From positions 1 through 64,000 of the forward strand of contig JAJDYI010000064.1 of NCBI GenBank assembly GCA_022825235.1: 64,000 bases of DNA, read 5' to 3'. The notes beneath the pieces are model-generated. The model made no database searches. It saw nothing but the letters and a program-made list of their open reading frames with translations, and had not been told where the DNA came from. Within the stretch, counting starts at the first letter, position 1. Each line of letters begins with the position of its first letter. Both the position numbers and the translations under genes were made by a program. Source of the DNA: Alphaproteobacteria bacterium. Its GTDB lineage: Bacteria > Pseudomonadota > Alphaproteobacteria > TMED109. Positions 1 through 8,600 of this stretch are shown in pieces.

Positions 1-2
1 CC

Positions 3-77
3 GCCCTCCAGGCAAGGGCGTTCGAGCTGCTCGACATCGAACCGAATCAGGATGCTTACATAAGCGTGACACCCTGA
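3..77 (+). CDS. 3' end of a gene entering from the left edge
   Basis: An open frame enters at the left edge and stops at TGA 75-77. It encodes 24 residues ending in DAYISVTP. The composition looks coding, but too little is present to name a family. It converges on the small minus-strand gene that ends at 138. Confidence 0.4.
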   Translation, partial: ALQARAFELLDIEPNQDAYISVTP

Positions 78-137
78 TCCCGGCTACTTCCCTTGCCACG
101 CATGGCCTAATCGCCTTCCTGGCCCATGAAGTTCCGG

Positions 138-317
138 CTAGATGATGCCAAGTTCACGCAGTTTCGACTTATCGCCGGTTGCCCCGAAGTGATCCCAGGC
201 TTCGTCTTCCGGCGTATTCGCGTCCTTGAGTTCACCGGTGCGCATGTTGCGCCACTTCTGTTTCCGCTCGTCGAACACCCACGGATCAAAATCATTCTGT
301 CGTTCTTTTGCACTCAT
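138..317 (-). CDS. Small hypothetical protein (59 aa)
   Basis: A short, charged, soluble-looking protein with no signal peptide or membrane segment. It opens MSAKERQNDFDPWVFDERK and ends in KLRELGII. The frame could start 14 codons further upstream at 359, but those extra residues look non-coding, so I chose the ATG at 317. I do not recognise the family. Tryptophans, acidic clusters and a defined hydrophobic end suggest a real small protein. It lies between the left-edge gene and the transglutaminase operon and is not obviously part of either. Confidence 0.5.
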   Translation of the reverse strand: MSAKERQNDFDPWVFDERKQKWRNMRTGELKDANTPEDEAWDHFGATGDKSKLRELGII

Positions 318-404
318 GTCTGAAACTGTAGCAGGTAGGGCTTGGCTAGATTGGCGCACTTTCCCCCATCTCCGAACCGATGAGATAGCCGATGGCCGGG
401 GCCG

Positions 405-1370
405 TCACTGGTTGGCGCCCGCCGGCTGGGCCAGCGGCGCCCGCGTCACGTCGCGAAGGCTCGAGCGTTCCGGGCGCGGCGCGTAGGCCGGCTCGGGCTC
501 GCCGCCCTCCACCACGGTGACCCGGACGTCGAGCCGGGAATCGCCGCCGCCGACCACGACGCCCCGGGTGGGCGCCGCGTCGGCGTAGTCCCGGCCCACG
601 GCGATGCGGACGTGGCGGTGGTCGGCGAGCGTGTCGTTGGTCGGGTCGAATCCGATCCAGCCCAGGTCCGGCAGCAGGAACTCCGCCCAGGCGTGGCTGG
701 TGCCGGCGGGCGTCTGCTCGCCCGCCTTCCCTTCGAGGTGCAGGTAGCCCGACACGTAGCGGCTCGGGATGCCCCACGAACGGGCGATGGTGATCATCAC
801 GTGGGTGTAGTCCTGGCAGACGCCGCGCCCGGTCTCGAGGATGTCCTCGATGGGCGAGTCGACCGACGTGCTGGCCGGCTCGTAGCGGAACGTCCCGTGC
901 AGCACGGCGGCCAGCTCCAGGAGGGACGCGAGCGGATCGCGCCCCCGGCGGATCGCCCTGGCCTCGGTGAACGCCGCGAGCGCCGGGCTCGGCCGCGCGA
1001 ACCGGCTGGGCCCCATGAACTCCCAGTTGTCCACGGGAGAGGTCGCTTCCCGGAGCGCCTCCCAGGCATCGGACTCTAGGCGTTCCGGGAGCGGCGCCGG
1101 GTCCACGGTCGTGACCTCCGAGCGCGAGCGGACGAGGGTGTGGCGATGCGCCCGGTGGATGTTGAAGAGGTGGCAGCCGTTGCCGAAGGCGTCCGCGAAG
1201 GCGATCGGCGCGGCGGCCGGGTCGATGTCCAGCGCGAAGGCGTGGAGCGCCCGGCCGTTGTCCTCGCGCGGGCGCAGGCGGAGCAACACCAGGCTGCCCT
1301 GGGCCGTCTCCCCGTACCGGAAGTCGGAGACGTGCTCGACCGCGAAGCGCCGCTGGGTCGGCCCGGTCAT
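405..1370 (-). CDS. Bacterial transglutaminase-like protein (321 aa)
   Basis: Transglutaminase-like cysteine peptidase/amidase with an N-terminal bacterial transglutaminase domain (about residues 8-90) and a Transglut_core domain (about 150-250). The catalytic triad is visible: Cys185 in GRGVCQDYTH, His226 in GTSHAWAE and Asp242 in IGFDPTND. No signal peptide is seen, so it is probably cytoplasmic. The ATG at 1370 overlaps the stop of the alpha-E gene as ATGA, so it is the third gene of the ATP-grasp/alpha-E/transglutaminase operon. Such trios are proposed to make or modify a peptide or amide product; the substrate is unknown. The C-terminal tail after about 285 is low complexity. Confidence 0.9.
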   Translation of the reverse strand: MTGPTQRRFAVEHVSDFRYGETAQGSLVLLRLRPREDNGRALHAFALDIDPAAAPIAFADAFGNGCHLFNIHRAHRHTLVRSRSEVTTVDPAPLPERLESDAWEALREATSPVDNWEFMGPSRFARPSPALAAFTEARAIRRGRDPLASLLELAAVLHGTFRYEPASTSVDSPIEDILETGRGVCQDYTHVMITIARSWGIPSRYVSGYLHLEGKAGEQTPAGTSHAWAEFLLPDLGWIGFDPTNDTLADHRHVRIAVGRDYADAAPTRGVVVGGGDSRLDVRVTVVEGGEPEPAYAPRPERSSLRDVTRAPLAQPAGANQ

Positions 1371-2341
1371 GGCGCGTCCTCGATCTCGTAGCGGAAGTAG
1401 GTGGCCGCGATGTCCTCGTGCAGCAGGAGGCACGCGTTGCGGACGCCCTGGAGCGCCGCGCGGGTGGCGGCATCGTCGTCGGGGTCGCGGTTCGGCCAGT
1501 CGTGGTCGATGGCGGAGGCCATCCTGCCCGCGCGCCGCCCGGCCTCGACCGCGAGCGACCGGCCGGAGGAAACGGCGTCGAGGGCTTCCGTGACCCGCGC
1601 CAGCGCATGGCGGACCGAATGGGCGAGCAAGGGATCTGCCACCAGGAAGTCGAGCATGCGGCCGGGCCGGTGGCTGTGCGAGTGCAGGTGGCGGTAGGCG
1701 ACATGGGCCTCGCAGATCCGGAGCAGGGCGCGCCAGTCCGATTCGCTGTGCTGGGCGGCGGTGGGGTACTGCGCGAGGTGGGCGTCGACGAGCCCGGCGA
1801 GGAGCTGCGTCCGCTCCACGAACCAGCCGAGCCACAGGAAGTGCCATCCGTCGTCGCGGTACATGCTGCTGACGGCGATGCCGGTGAAGGTGCGGATGGC
1901 GTCCTCGGTGCGGAGGTAGAACGCGTCCGGCTGGTCGTTCCAGATGGTCTCGATGCCGACGTCGCGGACGTCCAGGTACGCGAGGTTGAGGCAGGACCAC
2001 ATCCGCACGCCCAGGATGTTGCGGACCTGCCGCGCATTCTCGCGCGCGGTCGCGAGGCAGTTGCGGATCGAATCAGGGTTGCCCGGCTCGAAGGTCAGGT
2101 CGTCGGCCATCGTGTAGGCGTCGGCCAGCATGAATTCCTCGTCCTCGTCGCCCGCTGCCAGGAAGCCGCCGAGCGGCGTGCGGTGCATGGCCTGGTAGAG
2201 GCGCCGCCAGCCCTGGTCGATCTCCTCGACCGGCCGGTCCTCCATGGTGGCGAGCTGGTCCGATATGAGACGGCAGCCGTGCCGCGCCCGCTCCAGGTAG
2301 CGGCCGATCCAGTAGAGGCCCTCGGCGTTGCGGGACAGCAT
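1367..2341 (-). CDS. Alpha-E domain protein (DUF403, 324 aa)
   Basis: All-helical alpha-E family protein (DUF403). The family start MLSRNAEGLYWIGRYLERA is clear, and length and the many conserved Trp/Arg helices fit. No enzymatic activity is established; it almost always sits beside a circularly permuted ATP-grasp and a transglutaminase, as here. Its start at 2341 lies 4 bases after the ATP-grasp stop, and its end overlaps the transglutaminase start by four bases, so the three are probably translationally coupled. A role as partner in peptide-bond formation is inferred from context. Confidence 0.93.
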   Translation of the reverse strand: MLSRNAEGLYWIGRYLERARHGCRLISDQLATMEDRPVEEIDQGWRRLYQAMHRTPLGGFLAAGDEDEEFMLADAYTMADDLTFEPGNPDSIRNCLATARENARQVRNILGVRMWSCLNLAYLDVRDVGIETIWNDQPDAFYLRTEDAIRTFTGIAVSSMYRDDGWHFLWLGWFVERTQLLAGLVDAHLAQYPTAAQHSESDWRALLRICEAHVAYRHLHSHSHRPGRMLDFLVADPLLAHSVRHALARVTEALDAVSSGRSLAVEAGRRAGRMASAIDHDWPNRDPDDDAATRAALQGVRNACLLLHEDIAATYFRYEIEDAP

Positions 2342-2345
2342 GCCG

Positions 2346-3842
2346 TCAGGAAGACAGGACCCAGAGGTCCTTGCCGCCGCCTCCCTGGCTCGAATTCACG
2401 ACCAGCGAGCCCTCGACGAGGGCGACCCGGCAGAAGGCGCCCGGGACGAGGCGGGTTTCGCTGCCGCGCAGGACGAAGGGGCGGAGGTCGACGTGCCGCG
2501 GCGACGCCCCGTCCGCCGTGAGGCAGGGTGCGACGGAGAGGTCGAGCACCGGCTGCGAGATGAAGTTGGCCGGGTCCTTGCGGATCTGCTCGGCGTAGGC
2601 CGCGCGCTCGGCGGGCGTCGCGTGGGGGCCGATCAGCATGCCGTAGCCGCCGGATTCGCCCACCATCTTCACGACGAGGGTGTCCAGGTTGTCGAGCGTG
2701 AACGCCAGGCCCTCCGGCTCGCGGCAGAGGTGGGTCTCGACGTTGGCGAGCACCGGCTCCTCGCCCAGGTAGTAGCGGATCATGTCGGGGACGTAGGCGT
2801 AGACGCTCTTGTCGTCGGCGACGCCCGTCCCCGGCGCGTTCGCGATCGTCACGTTGCCGAGCCGGTAGGCGTAGAAGAGCCCGGGCGTGCCGAGCTGTGA
2901 TTCGGCCCGGAACGCCAGCGGGTCGATGAAGTCGTCGTCGACCCGGCGGTAGATCACGTCCACCCGCCGGAGCCCGGTCGTCGTCCGCATGTAGACGAAC
3001 CCGTTGTGGACGAGCAGGTCGCTCCCCTGCACCAGCTCGACGCCCATTTCCCGTGCCAGGAACATGTGCTCGTAGAAGGCCGAGTTGTAGACGCCGGGGG
3101 TCAGCAGGACGATGCAGGGGTCGGCGACGCCGGGCGGCGCGAGTTCGGCGAGGGTCTGGCGGAGCAGCTGGCCGTAGTGCTCGATGCCGCGGACGTGGTG
3201 CCGCCGGAACAGATTGCGGAGGCTGGTCTTCAGCGCCCGGCGGTTGGCCAGCATGTAGGAGACCCCCGATGGCACGCGCAGGTTGTCCTCGAGGACCACG
3301 AAGCCGTCGTGGGTCCGCACGATGTCCGTCCCGCAGAGCGCGACGTAGACGCCGTGCGGCACCTCGAGGCCGCGCATCGCGACCCGGTACTGCGGGCAGC
3401 CGCGCACCAGGTCGACCGGCACCACGCCGTCGGCGATGATCCGCCCCGGCCCGTAGATGTCGGCGAGGAAGAGGTTCAGCGCCTCCAGCCGCTGGCGCAG
3501 CCCGCGCTCCACCACTTCCCAGTCGGCCGCGTCGAGCAGCCTCGGCAGGAAGTCGATCGGGATGATCCGCTCCTGCGCCCCTTCCTCCCCGTACACCGCG
3601 AAGGTGATCCCCTGATGCAGGAAGGAGCGCTCGGCGAGCGCCTGCATGGCGGCAATCTCGTCGGGCTGCATCCGGTCGAGCGCGTCGCAGAGCTCCCGGC
3701 AGTGGACGCGCGGCATGCCGGTGGCCTCGAACATCTCGTCGTAGTACGCCGGGCGCGTCTCGTAGCCGGCGAAGAGATGGCTCTCTTCCGCAGGGGCGCT
3801 GCCGTCGGCTGCCGGTCGCCTGCCAGTTGAATCGCGCTTCAT
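2346..3842 (-). CDS. Circularly permuted ATP-grasp ligase (498 aa)
   Basis: Circularly permuted ATP-grasp family protein (DUF404/DUF407 type), first gene of the operon. Family landmarks include FAGYETRPAYYDEMF near the N-terminus, LEDNLRVPSGVSYML in the middle, and VVKMVGESGGYGMLIGPHA followed by HVDLRPFVL near the end, which form the nucleotide-binding region. These enzymes are predicted to join a carboxylate to an amine using ATP. I chose the ATG at 3842; an ATG at 3902 is possible, and the open frame continues to 4346 without homology. The first 30 residues before FAGYETRP are poorly conserved and no strong Shine-Dalgarno site decides the start. Confidence 0.9.
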   Translation of the reverse strand: MKRDSTGRRPAADGSAPAEESHLFAGYETRPAYYDEMFEATGMPRVHCRELCDALDRMQPDEIAAMQALAERSFLHQGITFAVYGEEGAQERIIPIDFLPRLLDAADWEVVERGLRQRLEALNLFLADIYGPGRIIADGVVPVDLVRGCPQYRVAMRGLEVPHGVYVALCGTDIVRTHDGFVVLEDNLRVPSGVSYMLANRRALKTSLRNLFRRHHVRGIEHYGQLLRQTLAELAPPGVADPCIVLLTPGVYNSAFYEHMFLAREMGVELVQGSDLLVHNGFVYMRTTTGLRRVDVIYRRVDDDFIDPLAFRAESQLGTPGLFYAYRLGNVTIANAPGTGVADDKSVYAYVPDMIRYYLGEEPVLANVETHLCREPEGLAFTLDNLDTLVVKMVGESGGYGMLIGPHATPAERAAYAEQIRKDPANFISQPVLDLSVAPCLTADGASPRHVDLRPFVLRGSETRLVPGAFCRVALVEGSLVVNSSQGGGGKDLWVLSS

Positions 3843-4191
3843 GCGGCCACGCTCGTCGTCTGCCGGACCATCGCCCGATTGTCGTTTGGAATGGCGGGAC
3901 ATGGCAAGCCGCGATCGCCGCGGCCGGCTCGGCGCCCCTGGCCGCAGCGGGACATGCGTTCCCCTGTGGCGGCGTGGCGCAGCAATGGTGGCTGGCGCCG
4001 GGGCCAGCGCGCCTCCGGGTATCCCGACGTCGGAACGCGCACGGCCCGTTTCCTCCGGGCAGGCCGCGCGGGCGGGCTTCGGTTGATTTCGCACAGCCGT
4101 GCGGAGCACCAGCAGCCTTGTTCGCCGGAAGCTGCGACGTCGGCTCCGCGGCCGGGCGGCAGGCGTGCCGCCGGCGGATTGAACGGCCGGC
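3843..4191. other. Intergenic region upstream of the ATP-grasp operon
   Basis: About 350 bases between the MFS stop and the ATP-grasp start, both on the minus strand. It must hold the operon's leader and promoter. I see no convincing promoter boxes and no conserved reading frame; the open frames here are shadows. Confidence 0.4.
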
Positions 4192-5511
4192 TCACCCGCC
4201 AGGCGGCCACCGCCTGTGCAGGTCGTCGATGATGTACGGATGCACATGGTCACCCGTACCGCGCAGATGCGGGTGATCACGGGGGAGGTCGTCATGGCGG
4301 TGCGAGACCGCGACCGGGTCCGCAGACGGCCACAGGCACATCGCAAGCACGGCGCCGCAGGCGGCCACCGCGCTCAATCCCGAGAGCGCCGTGACCGGTC
4401 CGAATGCGGTCATCAGCCAGCCGGCCAGCGGGTAGGTCACCAGCCAGCACGCATGGCTGAGCGTGAACTGCGCCGCAAAGAGTGCCGGCCGGTCTTCGGG
4501 ATGGGAGGACCGCCGCAGGAGACGTCCCGACGGCGTGAGTGCGCCGGAATAGCCGATTCCTACGGCGAACCATGCCCCGAGCAACTGCGGCCAGGTAAGT
4601 CCGGCCGTGGAGACGAGCCAAGCGAGAACGGACAGGCCGGCGATCATCAGCGCCGCGCCGGCCAGCATGGCTGACCGTTCCGGGACGTGTTCCAGCAACC
4701 GTGGGAGGGCCAGCGCGGCCAGCATCGAGCCTCCGCCAAACGCGCACATGGTCCACGCCACGGCGTTCTCGCTAAGTCCCAGCCCGCCTTGTACGAGCAC
4801 GACCGTGTTGACCAGCACCATGGCGCCCGCCGCGGCCACTGCGAGGTTCAGTGCGAGCAGGCCGCGAAGACGGGGGGTGGCGAGATAGATGCGGATTCCG
4901 CGGGTCGTGCGGTCACGGACGTTTCGCGGGGTGGACGTCGCGGGCTTCGGCAGGAGCACGGAGATCACCAGCGCTCCGGAAGCGAGAAAGCCGACCATTG
5001 TTCCCAGAAACAGCGCGTCGTAGGACAGCACCACCAGCAGCAATGCTGCCAGTGTGGGGCTCACCACGTTTTCGAGGTCGTAGGCGAGTCGCGAGAGCGA
5101 CAACGCGCGGGTGTAGCGGGCCTCCTCGGGCAGCACGTCCGGGATCGTTGCCTGGAAGGTGGGCGTGAACGCCGCGGATGCCGATTGCAGCAGGAAGATG
5201 AGCAGGTAGAGCTGCCAGACCTCCGTCACGAAGGGCAGTGTCAGGGCAATGCCCGCACGGACGATATCGAGCGCGACGAGCAGTCTGCGGCGCGGGATCC
5301 GGTGCGCGACGGCGCTGGCGATGGGGGCGACGCTGATGTAGGCCACCATCTTGATGGTGAAGACGGTACCCAGCACCATCCCCGCGTCCCCGCCCGCGAG
5401 ATCGTAGGCAAGGAGGCCCAGCGCAATCGTCGCGAGTCCCGTCCCGACGAGGGCGGTGACCTGTGCGGCGAAGAGATGGCGATACGTGCGGTCGGCCAGA
5501 ATCTCAAGCAT
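4192..5511 (-). CDS. MFS transporter with histidine-rich C-terminal tail (439 aa)
   Basis: Major facilitator superfamily permease with about 12 hydrophobic segments (for example TALVGTGLATIALGLLAYDL and LYLLIFLLQSASAAF). The segment GYSGALTPSGRLLRRSSHPEDRP lies in the second half. After the last membrane helix there is a soluble tail of about 40 residues rich in His and Asp (SHRHDDLPRDHPHLRGTGDH, then HPYIIDDLHRRWP). Such a tail is compatible with metal binding, but the substrate is not known. I chose the ATG at 5511 (MLEILADRTYRHLF), where homology begins; the open frame runs on to 5718 with Arg-rich residues unlike a transporter. Confidence 0.88.
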   Translation of the reverse strand: MLEILADRTYRHLFAAQVTALVGTGLATIALGLLAYDLAGGDAGMVLGTVFTIKMVAYISVAPIASAVAHRIPRRRLLVALDIVRAGIALTLPFVTEVWQLYLLIFLLQSASAAFTPTFQATIPDVLPEEARYTRALSLSRLAYDLENVVSPTLAALLLVVLSYDALFLGTMVGFLASGALVISVLLPKPATSTPRNVRDRTTRGIRIYLATPRLRGLLALNLAVAAAGAMVLVNTVVLVQGGLGLSENAVAWTMCAFGGGSMLAALALPRLLEHVPERSAMLAGAALMIAGLSVLAWLVSTAGLTWPQLLGAWFAVGIGYSGALTPSGRLLRRSSHPEDRPALFAAQFTLSHACWLVTYPLAGWLMTAFGPVTALSGLSAVAACGAVLAMCLWPSADPVAVSHRHDDLPRDHPHLRGTGDHVHPYIIDDLHRRWPPGG

Positions 5512-5692
5512 GAGTGGCCTGAAAGCTCGTGCAGCAACGGTTGGGCGGCCCCAGCCCTGGCGCCTACGATGCGGTTGTAGGGCTACATCCCGAGGCTGCC
5601 ATGGCTTGGACCGAGACCGCTCGGTCGAAGTATAGGCGTCCGTCGCAGCGCGTCGAAAGCGACCTGACCTCGGCGTCTTCGAAGGGCAACCG

Positions 5693-7525
5693 TCAGCCGG
5701 TGGCTCCGTTTGCGGCATGGGGCCGATTGCCGGGAGATGCCGGACGCGTCAACGGGATCATGCCCTCGTCGCACGCCTTGATCTGCAGCGCCAGGTATTT
5801 CGAGTAGATCCGGCACTGGGCGAAGCTCCCCGCGATGAACCAGAGGCCGGGCTGCCCGGTCCGGCTCCACAGGTTGCGGAGTTCCTGCTGCTCCGGGTCG
5901 AAGCCCCAGATGCGACCGACGCGGTCGGCGACGTCATGGCCGAACAGTTTTCGGACGAGATAGTCCTGGCCCTTGAAGCCGGTGGCGAGGACGATCAGGT
6001 CGGCGGGCCGCACGCCGCCGTCACGCATGCGGGCACCGTCGGCGACGAACCGGTCGATGTCGGAGAACTGGATCAGCCCGATCTTGCCTTCGGCGATCAG
6101 GTCCGAGCAGCCGACGTTGAAGTAGTAGCCGCCGCCCCGCTCGAGATACTTGAACTGCCAGCCCGTACCGTCGGTACCGAAGTCGAGCTTGAAGCCCGCG
6201 CGCGTGAGGCCGTCGAGAAGCTCCCGATCCAGCGCCTTGGCCTGCTCGGTGATCTTTTGGTGCGCCTTCCGCATCAACTTCAGGGGGATCGACGTGGTGA
6301 TGAGATCGCAATCCGCGAGAGAAGGCCCCTCGTCGTACAGGGCGTAGGGGAGCTGTGCGCTGGGTTCGATATTGACGATCAGGGTCGGGTTCCGCTGGAC
6401 CAGCGTGACATGCGCGCCGTTCGAATGCAGGTCCTGCGCGATGTCATGACCGCTGTTGCCCGTCCCGATGACCAGGGCCTTGCGGTCTGCCCAGTCGGCC
6501 CCCGCCCCGAATTCGCTGGAATGCTGGACCCTGCCGGCAAAGTCCGCGAGGCTCGGAATCTCCGGCAAGTTGGGGATGTCGCTGACACCGGTCGCCATGA
6601 TGATGTGGCGCGGATGGATCTCCCGGGTCTTGCCGTCCGACAGGCGCAGCTTCGCTGACCATCGTTCGTCCTGCTCGTCGTAGGCGGCGCTCAGGAACTC
6701 GGTGCGCGTCCAGAAATTGAGCTCCATGATGTTGACGTAGGCCTCGAACCAGCCGGCGATCTTGTCCTTGGGGATGTAGGTCGGCCAGTTCGGCGGGAAG
6801 GGAAGGTAGGGAAGGTGGTTGACGTGCACCTGGTTGTGCAGGGTCAGCGCGTGATAGCGGGTGCGCCAGTTGTCCCCGATGCGGTCCTCGCGATCGACGA
6901 TGAGCGTGTCGACGTTCAGTTGCGTGAGGCGGGCGGCGATGGACAGCCCCGCGTGCCCGCCGCCCACCACGAGGACCGCCGGATCCCGGTCGGCGTAGGC
7001 GACGGACGATTGCCTTTCGTCGAACCAGTTCGGTCCCCGGAAATCCCTCGAATAGGACTGGCCGGTCGGCCGGTCCCGTCCAACCGCTTCCTCGAACCCT
7101 TCGATCTCGTTGAGCGCTGTCAGCAGGGTCCACGCCTTGACGACGCCATCGTCACCGTCACGGACCAGGCGAAGGACTCCCTCCGCCGGGCCGGATGCGG
7201 TCGTGAACTTGAAGATGGCCTCGATGCCCGCCGTCCCCGCCCGGGTGACGAGGCGGGGCGGCGTCCGATCCTGATCCGTCTCGAAGTCGTGCGGTTTGGC
7301 GCTTGGACCGTGTTCCTTCAATGCTTCGATGATGTTCGTCAGGCCGCTGACGGTCTGAACGTGCCAGGTGAAGGCGAGGAGATCGCGCCAGTGACTGTCG
7401 TGGAGAAACAGCGATTCGAGAGCCGACGGATCGGGGCCGGAAACGGCCGTCTCGAAATCCGCCAGCCAGCGGTCAACGGCCCGCGACGGGGAGTCCTCCA
7501 ACCTGACCAGCACGCTTTGTTCCAT
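5693..7525 (-). CDS. Flavin-dependent monooxygenase with SnoaL-like N-terminal domain (610 aa)
   Basis: Class B flavoprotein monooxygenase of the FMO/YUCCA type. Residues 1-145 resemble a SnoaL/NTF2-like domain. A Rossmann FAD motif follows at about 185-193 (VLVVGGGHAG), then the NADPH motif VIGTGNSGHDIA near 350. The fingerprint FAGRVQHSSEF is the YUCCA-like variant of FxGxxxH. Another family marker, TLHNQVHVNHLPYLPFP, is present. It should use NADPH and oxygen to oxygenate a small organic substrate; which one cannot be read from the sequence. It starts at ATG 7525 and lies upstream of the MFS gene on the same strand, so the two could share a substrate, but the 180-base gap gives no proof. 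Confidence 0.88.
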   Translation of the reverse strand: MEQSVLVRLEDSPSRAVDRWLADFETAVSGPDPSALESLFLHDSHWRDLLAFTWHVQTVSGLTNIIEALKEHGPSAKPHDFETDQDRTPPRLVTRAGTAGIEAIFKFTTASGPAEGVLRLVRDGDDGVVKAWTLLTALNEIEGFEEAVGRDRPTGQSYSRDFRGPNWFDERQSSVAYADRDPAVLVVGGGHAGLSIAARLTQLNVDTLIVDREDRIGDNWRTRYHALTLHNQVHVNHLPYLPFPPNWPTYIPKDKIAGWFEAYVNIMELNFWTRTEFLSAAYDEQDERWSAKLRLSDGKTREIHPRHIIMATGVSDIPNLPEIPSLADFAGRVQHSSEFGAGADWADRKALVIGTGNSGHDIAQDLHSNGAHVTLVQRNPTLIVNIEPSAQLPYALYDEGPSLADCDLITTSIPLKLMRKAHQKITEQAKALDRELLDGLTRAGFKLDFGTDGTGWQFKYLERGGGYYFNVGCSDLIAEGKIGLIQFSDIDRFVADGARMRDGGVRPADLIVLATGFKGQDYLVRKLFGHDVADRVGRIWGFDPEQQELRNLWSRTGQPGLWFIAGSFAQCRIYSKYLALQIKACDEGMIPLTRPASPGNRPHAANGATG

Positions 7526-7944
7526 GTCCTTGCCGCCAATCTGTTGGCCGTTGCAACCCGGTCGTCATGGACATGCGGAGGATGTCCCACATGCGGATGA
7601 CTTGTTCATCAGATGCAGCTGGGCGGACTGTCTGGGCAGCTGACCAGCCCGAACGAAGGGCGAGGCGGGATGTTAGTGCACCGCGGGTTCCGCGGCCAAA
7701 CCGGCCCGGCGGCGAAGTATCGTGGAGCCGGGTGTTCGGACCGACGACAGGACGGTGCGCGCGCATACGGGCGTCGGCTCTGGCGGGACGGCAGATGCAC
7801 TGTCCCCCGGGCCGGAAAGTCTGATCGGCAGGCGGCCGTGCCGCACTCCGAACCGGCTTCACTTACCTGACAGGGCCATGGTGCCGCTCCGCTCAACCGT
7901 CCGTCAACCCGGCTTTACCCGGACCGGTGCTGTTGATATAAATA
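7526..7944. other. Intergenic region, no gene seen
   Basis: About 420 bases between the divergent monooxygenase and AbiEi genes. It must contain the monooxygenase promoter. The open frames on both strands look random and I recognise nothing else. Confidence 0.4.
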
Positions 7945-7963
7945 CTTGGAATATGTGTCCAAA
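7945..7963 (+). promoter_or_regulatory. Inverted-repeat operator candidate for abiEi-abiEii
   Basis: TTGGA (7946-7950) and TCCAA (7958-7962) form an inverted repeat with a 7-base spacer in an AT-rich patch directly before the AbiEi gene. AbiEi antitoxins are known to repress their own operon by binding inverted repeats, so this is the natural candidate operator. Confidence 0.45.
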
Positions 7964-7982
7964 ATATTATGGTTTTGTATCA

Positions 7983-8600
7983 ATGCCGAAAGCGGGCACG
8001 CAGCGCGACCAGGCGATCGATCTCCTTCGGGTGAAGGGGATGGCGCGGCTGTCCGAATTCAGGGATGCCGGGATCACCGCCGCGACGGTCGGCAGAATGG
8101 TCCGCACCGGTGACGTCAACCGCCTCGCGCGCGGCCTCTACCAGCTGCCCGACGCGCCGCTCGACGCCAATCACAGCCTGGCGGAAGCCGCCAAACGCGT
8201 TCCCAGGGGCGTCGTCTGCCTGGTGTCGGCGCTGGCCTATCACGACCTGACCGACCAGCTTCCGCGTGCGGTCTGGATGGCGATCGGCACCAGGGACTGG
8301 ATGCCGAAGGAGGGCAGGCCGGCGATGCGGATCGTGCGGTTCACGGACGCGCTGCTTTCTGACGACGTCATGACTGTGCACATCGAGAATGTTCCCGTGA
8401 AGGTCTTCGGCGTCGCCAAGACGATTGCCGACTGTTTCCGGCATCGGCGGAAGGTCGGGCGGACGGTTGCGCTGGAGGGCCTGCAGGAGGCGCTCCGGCA
8501 GCGAAAGGCGAGTCCCGCCGAGATCGCCCGGCATGCCGAGCGTGGCGGCGTCGCCACGGTGGTCCGCCCGTATCTCGAGGCGCTCACCGCCAATGCCTGA
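7983..8600 (+). CDS. abiEi: AbiEi-family type IV antitoxin (205 aa)
   Basis: Antitoxin of an AbiE-type system. The N-terminal winged helix (about residues 1-60) has the family pattern AIDLLRVKGMARLSEF ... GLYQLP, followed by the AbiEi C-terminal region with VCLVSALAYHDLTDQLP and KVFGVAKTIADCFRHRRKVG. The N-terminal domain should bind the operator upstream; the C-terminal domain counters the toxin without binding it directly in characterised systems. I chose the ATG at 7983; a start at 7953 would fall inside the inverted repeat. The stop overlaps the toxin start by 8 bases, so the pair is translationally coupled and both genes look intact. Confidence 0.9.
   Translation: MPKAGTQRDQAIDLLRVKGMARLSEFRDAGITAATVGRMVRTGDVNRLARGLYQLPDAPLDANHSLAEAAKRVPRGVVCLVSALAYHDLTDQLPRAVWMAIGTRDWMPKEGRPAMRIVRFTDALLSDDVMTVHIENVPVKVFGVAKTIADCFRHRRKVGRTVALEGLQEALRQRKASPAEIARHAERGGVATVVRPYLEALTANA

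Noticed and set aside
346-2037. Long open frame antisense or out of frame across the alpha-E and transglutaminase genes
   Set aside because: Low-complexity Arg/Pro/Gly sequence without motifs, while the alternative frames give two well-known families with proper overlaps.
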